Assembly: GCA_015350385.1 (NCBI GenBank)
Contig: WNKI01000005.1
Span: forward strand, 1,558,505 to 1,622,504
Reading direction: 5' to 3'
Length of the DNA stretch: 64,000 bases
DNA from: Aculops lycopersici
Lineage: Eukaryota > Arthropoda > Arachnida > Trombidiformes > Eriophyidae
Each line of letters starts with the position of its first letter. Position 1 is the stretch's first letter. The notes below the pieces were generated by a model. It worked only from the letters and a program-made list of their open reading frames with translations. It made no database searches and was not told the DNA's origin. Below are positions 55,261-64,000 of the stretch, piece after piece. The position numbers and the translations under genes were made by a program.

Positions 55261-58200
55261 ATGGATCTCAACAATAATAACACCTCCTCTCCTTCAATCT
55301 CATCGGATTTTGGGTGCCCGTTGGATTCGCCCGAGATAAACTCGATCTTGAGAGTGGAGGAAAAAGAACAATCGCCAAGACCTCAGACCCATCAAAAGAA
55401 TCGTCCAATAAACACAAGAGACTCGCTGGCAACTTCAATTGTGAATAGAAAACCACCATGCAAATCAATAGTCTGCACAATAATCCTCTCACTACTAGCC
55501 AGTCACCTGCTTCTAGCCTTAGGATTAGAGGACGAAGTTCAGCACCAAATTGAAAATTTGAAGGCGATTGGACATCAGATCAACCAGCTACCGAGTCAAC
55601 TCTTCCTGCCAACAAGTGGCGCGAAGGGAAACATTAGTCTTGTTAATGGGGTTTATGCAAAGCGGCAGCAGGAAGACGAGGAGGCGGAGGGTTTCGTAAT
55701 GCGAGCAAATCATAACGATTCAACATTGACAACTTTACCTGAGCAGACAACAATGCTGACCACAACAGAATTTAGTGACGATACTGCAACAACTATTGTG
55801 CCTGCAATAAGTGACGAGGGTGCGAGTCGTTCGTCTGGAGATTCAACGACAACAGGAGGCCAAGATCAAGAGGAACAACAAGAACAACAACAACAACAAC
55901 AACAAAGGAATCCAGATCAGATTCCCATTGACGCGAACCGGAAGCAATATCTCACTCACGATCAATTGAGCGCCAGTACAAAGGATGAGCAAATCCCTTT
56001 AAGTGCAACGGGTCAGCAGCAAGAGAACGGAGAGGAGCAAGTTAAACAACAGAAAAGCTCGTCGCCATCCGGAATGTCGCATGTTGGCTCTTTCCTGTCG
56101 GGTGAGTTTTAGTATTATCATCATTATTTTTTCTTTCGGTGGTCACTTTTCTCGGCCAAGTTCAGCAAGATTTTCTTTCTCTCTCTCTCTCTCTCGCCCT
56201 CATAGCTCTCAGCAACGTGTTAGCTAACTACAACAGAAGCTAGTCTATGTTTGGTCAGTTCCAAGTTGGTCAGTCGAATTCAATTTCTTTCTCTCTACTT
56301 TGTCGTAGCGTTAAAGAGGTCTTTGAACTTGCTTGCGGTTATCTAAACGGCCGAGTCAGGTTAGCTTGCGGGCATATGAGTTTCACGGTTGCGGCAGTGG
56401 CTGTGGCTGTGGCTGTGGCGGCGGCGGCGGCGACAGCAGCAGTAGCAACAACAGCACCAGTCATGGCGGCTGCAACGAGTGAGCAGAGGAAGGAGGATAT
56501 TAAGCCAATCGGCTTCTTCCTACTTCACCTCCAACCTTCTCGGCTTCAGCCAGCTGAAACCTCACATACTTTACGCCGGAACGAAGCGCAAGAACTCACA
56601 CACATACACACTCACAACATACAAACAGACTAATGGATTATTATTATTCGTGGTAGTGATGGTAGTGAGCGTGGCGCGCAGACAAACAGGTGAGCTGGCT
56701 GAGCGAGCGAGGTGCTCATGAATGTGTGCTACGAGCCGCGTCTACATTTACCTGAGAGTTTGTAGAAACGGAACCGCGGCAGTTATTGCCTCAATTTTAG
56801 TCCTCCCTTCCCTTCTCCTCTCTACTCATGATTGCCCCTTCAACAAGTGGTCAGTTTTGTGCGCTTAAATGCGTGAGCGTCGGGTTGAGTTCTCTTGTTG
56901 GCCGCGCGACGGGGAGATCAGTGCGGGTAGATTATTAGTGGCGCCGTGCAGTCGGCGGCCAGTGGACTGTGCTTTTGTGAGCTTGATTGAGCGTGAAGTT
57001 GCTCTACGGTGAATCCAAAATTGTGACGCTACCATCGATTGGTCGAGCGTTCGTCTAACCGCGAGCTCCGTCTGTACAAGATATCAGATAGATCCTTTGC
57101 GAGATATCGCCGCTTGATCCGATGCTTGCCCCTTTCCGCTGCATTCCAATGCTTGGGGCTGTTGGTCAAATTTTCTGCCTCTTTGTCGTTGCACCGAAGT
57201 GAACGAGACGCGATGCGCGTGCACCTGAAACTGGTCGGCGTCGCTGATGTTGGTTCTTGGTTTGGTGCATAGACTTTCGGGTGCGCCACTGGGAGATGAA
57301 TGATCACTCCCCGTTGCTCCTCGATGTCACCTGTTTTCACTCCCACTCACTTGTGATGACATCGAAATTCTAATTATTATTGTCTACCCATTTGATTCGA
57401 GTAGATCTTTTTAGCTACGCAACCAAAGGCACCAGACCATCAGAGGATCATGTCGCCGATGCGACACTAGGACACTACCAAAACGAAAATCATCGAGAGC
57501 AAACGTTATCAACAAGTCAGCAACAACAACAACAACCAAATACTTGTCCCGGTGTTTGTCGGAGTATTTTAACGGCCTCCATATTTTGCCAAAATGAGCA
57601 TGTCAATGCGGCCTGTCCATCGATGCTTCAGAGATGTTGCGACAAAGACGATGTCTCATTCGATGGCACTCCTGTCGAAACATCCGCTCCAATTTTACCT
57701 AATTCAGATTCCGATTCTATTGCATTATCTACTCCAGCTTACTTATCGCAAAGTCAAGCTGACATTGGCACTGCCGACTCTCAAACGAGCCCACAGTTTT
57801 CGGCACCTCTGGAGCCCCCGTCGACCCCAACTCAATCGCAATTCCACTTACAGCCACAACCAACAACCACCGCGCTACCACCCGCAACCAGCTTGCCAGC
57901 TCAGGTCGCCCAAGAGGCAGGCGCCAAGATCTCAGCAGCCGCACTTGCAACCAGTAATCCCAATCGGAGCTTGCAGCCTACAAATTCAAGAGTATCACCA
58001 GCCAAAGATTCCCAACACCAACCACTCGCTCCCGGACAACCTCAAGCTGGTCTACTACAAGTGTCCGGTTCAGGTCCGATCTACTTCCTGTCATCTGGAA
58101 GCGGCGAGTCAGAGCCAGTTGAGTCTAGAGGTGATAATAGATCACAGCAGAAGCATGTACACCAGCAAGATAAGCCCAGCAAGTTCGAATCGTCCTACAG

Positions 58201-58420
58201 TGTTACAGTAGATCCGTCAGAAGACTCGCGCTCACCTGAAGACTCCAGTACCTCGACGCAGGCCACAGATCAGATCACGTCCACTGTTGATCCAAATGAA
58301 CGATCGCCACCAGTCCCGTCGGTTCCGGCGCAAAATGACCGCCGTTTGGGTTTAGACTTATCCTTCAGGCACCCCGATGACTTGAACTCAAATTATTCAT
58401 CGTCAAACTTAGATTCTTCT

Positions 58421-58452
<32 letters not shown>

Positions 58453-61240
58453 ATCTACGTCTTCTTTAAGTGATACAAACGGATTAATGACCAGCGATGG
58501 ATCTAGCGAGCAAAATTCAACTGAAGCTGGCCCTCGTTGCAATGGCTACTGCATTATACCACTCTTCACCGTATTGTGCGACTCATCGCACGAGTCACCC
58601 GATTGTGGCAGAGGCAAGAGTTGTTGCATCACGAATGCTTCTGGAGACAGTGGGACGAATGCGGAGCAAAGTAGCGATCAATCAACAGCAAGTGGCACGG
58701 CGCTCGAGGATACAAGGCAATCCGCCAATTCAGTTTGCCGAGGCTCCTGTTTGCGTGTCTTCCACTCAAACCTTTGCACTAAACCCCGGGAGCTACAGGT
58801 GGACTCACCGGGCTGCTTGCCAGATTACGTTTGCTGCGCAAATGTCAATGGCAACACTGAGACTCCGGCATCGACTCAATACGACGAGCAACTGAATGAT
58901 GGCCCACACAACGGACACAATGGACTTGGAGCCGAATCCTCGCTTATGATTCCAAACCACTCGAGTCCTTTGGACTCGGCGCTACTTATCCCACCGCCAC
59001 CACCCGGCGCTCTTCTACAGGGATCCGTGGAGGCCGCAACAAACCAGATGATTCAGGAGAAGATCAATCGGGTTGAGTTGTCGCAACTTGGTGTTGGTAG
59101 AAACCAGCAACGCCAACCTAACGGAGGGGGCGGGTCACCTTCAGCATTTGGCAAGATGGGAGGCAGCCAGCAGCAAGCTTCCGGCGGAGGAGGAATCGGT
59201 TCGGGTTTCATGAGTCAAATCTACCAAATGTTCAAGTCGAATGGAATTGTTGGCTCTGGTTTGGGCAAGAGTCAGAGACAGAAATCGCAGGCTCATATAT
59301 CGGCGCCGACTCAACAGCAACAACAATCACAGCTCATGTTCCCTAAGCAGCAGCAGCAGCAGCAACAGGTGCCCATGACGCGAACTGTTCTAGCGCAAAT
59401 GGGCTACCCAGATGCAGCGATGCAACAGCAACTCTACCAACAACAGCAACAACTCCAAGTCCAGGCGAGTCAACAGAGGCCTGTGGTCATGGCACCCGTG
59501 GCAAGTAGTCCAACACAAATGGTGCTTGTGCCTGGCCAAGTGCCCCAAACTGCCCCTCCCGCTGCCACTACAATGACTCAAAACCCCTACTATTCCCACG
59601 CAAACCCTATGAATCTACAGCAACCCTTCATCGATCAAACTCAATACTTGCAAGCTCTACAGCAGCATCAACAGCAACATCAAAATCCACAGAAAACATA
59701 CAATCCAATGGAATCACAGCAGCAGCAATACTTTACGTACCAACCAAACGAGCAGCGACTAGTCCATCAGCAGCAGCGACCGCAAGTCAGTCACCAAATT
59801 AGGCCACAAAGTCATCAACAAGTAGCGCCAAACAACAACCACAACAACAATGATAACGGAAACGTGAGACCACAGGTGTCTGTCATCAGTCAACAGCAAC
59901 AATATCAACCTTTCCCATCAAATGGGGCCAACTACAATGCCAACGAGCGACGCCCACAAGTGGCTCAGCAGCAAGCACCAATTCAGCAGCAACAACACCA
60001 ACAGCAAGCGAGTCAGCATTACAATCAGGGTAGCCGATTCTCCTCTGGCCAGTCGTTTCAAAGTCCACAACAGCAGCTCCTATTTGCCGCAAGCGACTCA
60101 ACCATGAGGACAACGAATCCATCTGTCAGACAACAACAACAAGTGAGCAGCGCTGTTGCCTCCCATTCGGCCAACGGAAGTGGACAACAGCAGCAGGCGA
60201 CAGTTTTGGAGCAACAACACCAGTTGTCGCCGTCGAAGTGGCAATCGCCATCGCAGCAACAGTTTGTTGTACCACCGCAACCGCAACCGAAGTCGAAATT
60301 GAAATCGAAACCGACAACGACTACAACAACAACAACGACGACCACGACCACGACAACAACACCGACACCGACACCGACGTTAACGTTGGTGGCAAATAGC
60401 GAAAACAATCGAATACTGGCCTGTGGACTTCCAGGACCAAGAAGGAAGCTGACTCAGGGTTCATCGCGTCAGGGTCGCGTCATGGGCGGAAGTGACGCGC
60501 AAACGGGGTATTGGTGCTGGCAAGCGGCACTAATGAACAACAAAAACGAGTACCTGTGCGGCGGCGCGCTGATTGGGCCGAAATGGGTGCTGACGGCCGC
60601 GCACTGCGTCACGCAGCATCTGAAAAGCGAGAGTCCTCTTTACGTCCGTCTGGGCCAGACTAATCTGAATAGCAGCGGCAGTAGTCAAGAGCACAAGGGT
60701 GCCAAGACTATTCAGGTAAAGGCGAGTTACATTCACCACAATCATAATGGAATCACTCTTGACAACGACATCGCCTTGTTGCGTCTCGAGGATTCAGCTG
60801 ACCTGAGTGAACCGGCGATTTGCACCGTTTGTTTGCCAGAAAAAAGTAGCAAATCTGGCGCCCTGGAGCCGGGAAAACGGTGCATCGTAACCGGCTATGG
60901 ATTTGAGAATGAGGAGGGGCCCGCGGCATTGCGAGTCCGACAAACTGAGCTGCCGATTGTGAGTGATTCCGAGTGTCAGAGTAAAACTAGCGCTGCTCTT
61001 AACAAGACATTTAGCTTGCCAGCAAATAGTTTCTGTGCCGGTGGCGAGCTTGGTCGCGATGCTTGCCACGGTGACGGCGGCTCGCCGCTCAGTTGTCTGA
61101 ATGAAAACGATAACTCCTACGAGCTAACAGGTATCGTTTCCTGGGGTTACAAATGCGGAAGCAAGGATTTACCTGGCCTCTATTCAAAGGTGTCGGCCTT
61201 CGTTGGTTGGGTTAACCAAATAGTGAGCGCCAATAACTAG
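55261..61240 (+). CDS. mas: Masquerade: serine protease homologue with disulfide-knot domains
   Basis: Two exons, 55261-56101 and 57405-61240, joined in phase 1 over a 1303-base intron (GTGAGT donor, TAG acceptor; the acceptor is inferred), about 1558 residues. Masquerade is a secreted or tethered non-catalytic trypsin-like protein needed for muscle attachment and axon guidance in flies. A hydrophobic segment lies at residues 69-91. Three Cys-rich clip/knot modules follow: about 328-359 (CPGVCRSIL...QRCC), 659-688 (CNGYC...KSCC) and 725-758 (CRGSCLRVF...YVCC). A long Gln-rich linker and a polyThr run lead to the trypsin fold at about 1305-1555. After the cleavage site GR|VMGG come TAAHC and DNDIALL, but the serine motif reads CHGDGGSPLSC: the catalytic Ser is Gly (codon 61076-61078), exactly as in masquerade. 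AATAAA is at 61413. Confidence 0.92.
56102..57404 (+). other. Intron of masquerade
   Basis: The 1303-base intron contains a (TC)n tract at 56174-56195 and Ala-coding GCG/GCT repeats at about 56395-56450. Extra small exons, perhaps further disulfide-knot modules, could hide here; I found no Cys pattern of that type. Confidence 0.6.
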
Positions 61241-61412
61241 AGCCACTATTTTTAGCAGACTCGCTTGTGCATCCAGTACTCTTCACTATTCTTTTTAACC
61301 TGAGACCAATTGTAATATATCGCATCCCATCTCATCTTATCCCATCTCTTTCTATTGGCGGCTCATTCGATTCAAAACACAAGCTCTCATTTCACAACCA
61401 AGTACATAGCAC

Positions 61413-61418
61413 AATAAA
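61413..61418 (+). terminator. Poly(A) signal of masquerade
   Basis: AATAAA 173 bases after the stop codon at 61240. Confidence 0.55.
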
Positions 61419-62683
61419 TAAGTAAACTGATAAACATAATCACCATCAACTCTCTCCCTCTCTCTCTCTCTCTCTAGTCTGGTGCAGTTGAGTTAATTTT
61501 ACGTCACAATTGCGAACTACATGCATGATCATTAGTGTACCCACTTTTTTTCGTTCGCCTTGATGCTAATGAACTCACTGCACATTATGCAACAACCTGT
61601 GCACTTATTCATGATTAGCGAGCAACCACTTGTTGCGCGTGCCAGACCAGGCCAGTGGCTAGCACTCCACCTGCAAGGAACCGACAAACGGAAGAAGAAC
61701 GCGCTAACAGGTAGGCGAGAAGAAGGAACTAGCTCAGTGGTTGGCGGCCTTCGTTGGCGGCCGCTCACCCAACTGATCGCTTGCTCGCTGTCTCTTTTTC
61801 AGTCCTCTGATGATTGACTTGTCAGTTAGTAGCTCGTCTTTGGTTCCTCTTAACTCAGCTAACAATAGTAACAACAAATTGTTACGATTGAGGGGATCTG
61901 TGTAAAGCACACCGCCTAACCAGCCTACAGGTTAGTGTCATTCGCTTCTCAAATTTACTACAGTGCCCAGGGGTAAGAAAATGTTGCAAAAAATGTGTCC
62001 CTGTGCCCCAAACAAACTGAATGACTAAAAAATGGCAATACAATAAATTTGATTCGAACTCTAGAAATTACTGGCCACTCTCTACAGTAGTATTTGTAGC
62101 TTGCTCTCCTTGTGGTGGCCGCGTCGAAAGTAAACGTCAACCGCAAGATAGAGAGAAACGGAGGGCGGCGCTTAGGCCCACTGATCTGGTTGCCTGATAA
62201 ACGCTGGTATTGGTGGCCATTTGTTGATCAATACAGGCTATCGTTAAACAAATCGTTATGCGCTAACGTCATGGGATAGCAAACAGAGAGAGACAGACAG
62301 ACAGACAGAGACAAAACAGTGCAGTATAGCTCCGTAGGCGCCCATTGCACTTTGTTATAACTTATGAGCTCAACTGAAGTATCCTCTCATTGCTAGCTTG
62401 CCAACTTACAAACTCGCCAGCTGCATCTCATTGTCTTGTGTGTAGGACCAGTGCAAAGAGATGACAATGTTGACAGAAGTGAAAGTATCTTGCTCGCTAT
62501 AAGTCATGAGTTAGTTATAACAACGAGATTGTGGACGGATAGTCATAGTTAGTCAGCGCGTAAATTTTCCAAAGGAAACGACTATCACAACAATAAGATC
62601 AAAATCAACTCTCAACCATCGACCTACCGCATGATTTCCAGTTGAAGTCGGCAGACTTCAATACGATTATCACATCCACTTGG
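61419..62683. other. Intergenic, upstream of the NRF-6-like gene
   Basis: No supported gene. Simple repeats: (TC)n at 61451-61476 and (ACAG)n at about 62287-62311. The last part is probably promoter and leader of the next gene. Confidence 0.45.
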
Positions 62684-64000
62684 ATGCAACAAAACGGAAG
62701 AAAGAAAATCATGAAGCTACAGATGGCGCCGCTCCTGGTGCTAATTATTGCAGCGACATTTATCTCAGCGGCTATTGCAAGTGAACAGCCGGCAACAAGC
62801 TCGAACTTAGTGGTCAAAGATCATGATAAGAATGACAAGTTTCAAGAAGACAGTTGCAAGTTGTGCAACGAACCGCCAACAGCCTACTTTTCGGACAACT
62901 CATTAACGCGAAAGTTCGACGGCCACGTGACTTTTGACGAGTACATCAGGTATGCAATGCGATCTGTGAAGCTGATTGCTGGATTCGACAACGATTTGCA
63001 TCGATACGATAACCACTGGGACTTGATATACTCGTTTGAACGCAACCTCACCTACAACGACGATGCAACGTTGAAAATGAGAGCTCGAATAGATCCAAGT
63101 GAAATGAAGCTACTCGACAAGGAGAGTGAGCTAACGCTGATTGAGAATGAGAGAAACCAGGAGATTTGCGGCCGGCATCTAAATTATTTGATTGGAGAGA
63201 CTCGCAAACTAATGTCAACCTCAAATTCATACTTGACATCAAAGCAGTTGAGTTTGATAGACTTCATTGAATCCTTTGGCTCAATACCAATGCCAATGTT
63301 GATGATGGGCAACTTTATATCAATCGGCTCGCAACCACAGTGCGTCTCTTCCACGCATAAAATATTCACAGGTGGCCAACAAGAGGAGTTCAAGTCAAGA
63401 TATTGCATCGCCAACTTCCGCTCGCCAACTTGGCACCTCAAGCCGAGCGATGATCCCAAACGAATGGGCAGTGAGTCAATTAAGCTGGGCGTTTGTTTGC
63501 CAAAAAGTTGTAACTCGATATCTATTTTGAGGCACTCGGATAAGATTGAAAAGCTAATCAAATTGGCCAGAATGAATCAGGTTCCATATGAAAGCTTTCA
63601 ATTAACCAACTTGTTTTGTCTACCTGACGAGTCATCACCACTGAGGCAATTTTGTTTATCAGCTAAAATATTCATAGCAACATTGAGTCTGTGGCTGAGT
63701 TTGGTCGCCTACTACTCAATCAAATATGAGTTCATGCTGCTCGAGGTAAACGTATCTTCAGACGATGACAAGAGATTGGCATATGGGAGCATAATGAACA
63801 GTAAAATGATGAAAATTTTCGCCTTCCGTTTGAGCTATGAAAATTTATTCGATATCAAAAGCTCACTTCCGGTTGACTCAATTATCAGCCGGACGGCCGC
63901 AAAAAAGAACGATACGAAGTTACAAACAAATGTCAACCACCAGTTGAGTGGCAAGTACATCCAAAACTTGACCACCTACGTAACAGGCGACACTCAACTG
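62684..64000 (+). CDS. Nose-resistant-to-fluoxetine (NRF-6) family protein, 5' part
   Basis: Open from ATG 62684 to the window edge (439 codons), so the gene is truncated by the window. NRF-6 proteins are multi-pass membrane proteins with an N-terminal NRF domain and an acyltransferase-3 domain; in worms they affect lipid uptake and fluoxetine response, and the family is expanded in arthropods. A signal peptide is clear (MKLQMAPLLVLIIAATFISAAIA; ATGs at 62684, 62711 and 62723 are alternatives). The NRF domain has its usual Cys layout: C-x2-C near residues 60-63, QCVSSTHKIF near 218, YCIANFRSP, the signature LGVCLPKSCN near 271, and LFCLPDE. The first acyltransferase-side helix is LSLWLSLVAYYSIKYEFM near 334-351, and FRLSYENLFDI leads towards the enzyme domain. 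No intron is needed in this part. Confidence 0.9.
   Translation, partial: MQQNGRKKIMKLQMAPLLVLIIAATFISAAIASEQPATSSNLVVKDHDKNDKFQEDSCKLCNEPPTAYFSDNSLTRKFDGHVTFDEYIRYAMRSVKLIAGFDNDLHRYDNHWDLIYSFERNLTYNDDATLKMRARIDPSEMKLLDKESELTLIENERNQEICGRHLNYLIGETRKLMSTSNSYLTSKQLSLIDFIESFGSIPMPMLMMGNFISIGSQPQCVSSTHKIFTGGQQEEFKSRYCIANFRSPTWHLKPSDDPKRMGSESIKLGVCLPKSCNSISILRHSDKIEKLIKLARMNQVPYESFQLTNLFCLPDESSPLRQFCLSAKIFIATLSLWLSLVAYYSIKYEFMLLEVNVSSDDDKRLAYGSIMNSKMMKIFAFRLSYENLFDIKSSLPVDSIISRTAAKKNDTKLQTNVNHQLSGKYIQNLTTYVTGDTQL

Overview
This is a eukaryotic, almost certainly arthropod, stretch of nuclear DNA. Introns have GT..AG borders and are mostly about 95 to 750 bases long. AATAAA signals follow the genes, there are long CAA/CAG (polyGln) tracts, and the gene set includes chitin deacetylase Cda5, masquerade and a nose-resistant-to-fluoxetine family protein. 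Compact genes, many without introns, together with the NRF-6 family member would fit a mite (Acari), but that placement is an inference from gene style, not from a phylogenetic test.

Layout. 0.9-1.4 kb: a small secreted Gly/Tyr-rich protein behind a TATA box. 1.9-4.4 kb: eIF2B delta (+) convergent with an RSL1D1-like ribosomal L1-domain protein (-). 6.4-13 kb: a giant Cda5-type chitin deacetylase (-) with at least one recovered C-terminal exon. 13-25.2 kb: about 12 kb without a recognisable gene, rich in simple repeats and holding an assembly gap in a (CT)n tract. 25.2-28.7 kb: prohibitin-2 (-) and mitochondrial ribosomal protein L47 (+) in divergent arrangement, then a phospholipid scramblase (-). 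30.7-36.6 kb: ARMT1/DUF89 (-), a secreted cyclophilin (-) and Sec23 (+), the last two divergent. 38.9-41.5 kb: an hnRNP A/B-type protein in five exons. 43.5-49.6 kb: farnesyl diphosphate synthase (+) convergent with HUS1 (-), then a GPR155/LYCHOS-like transporter-GPCR fusion (-). 54.3-54.7 kb: the peptidyl-tRNA hydrolase ICT1/MRPL58 (-). 55.3-61.2 kb: masquerade (+), a catalytically dead trypsin homologue. 62.7 kb to the end: the 5' part of an NRF-6-like acyltransferase.

The genes are mostly unrelated housekeeping functions, plus three surface or cuticle proteins. No operon-like system or foreign cassette is visible. The most unusual structural signal is a set of three short, decayed copies of genes in this window lying within about 1.5 to 7 kb of their parents: the scramblase 5' end at 30.3 kb, a Sec23 internal segment at 42.0 kb and an FPPS segment at 45.8 kb. 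Other points of interest are the apparent loss of the DEP domain from the GPR155 homologue, the Ser-to-Gly change in masquerade, and two divergent gene pairs whose partners act in the same compartment. Many apparent open frames begin with GTG or TTG; starts given here use ATG.
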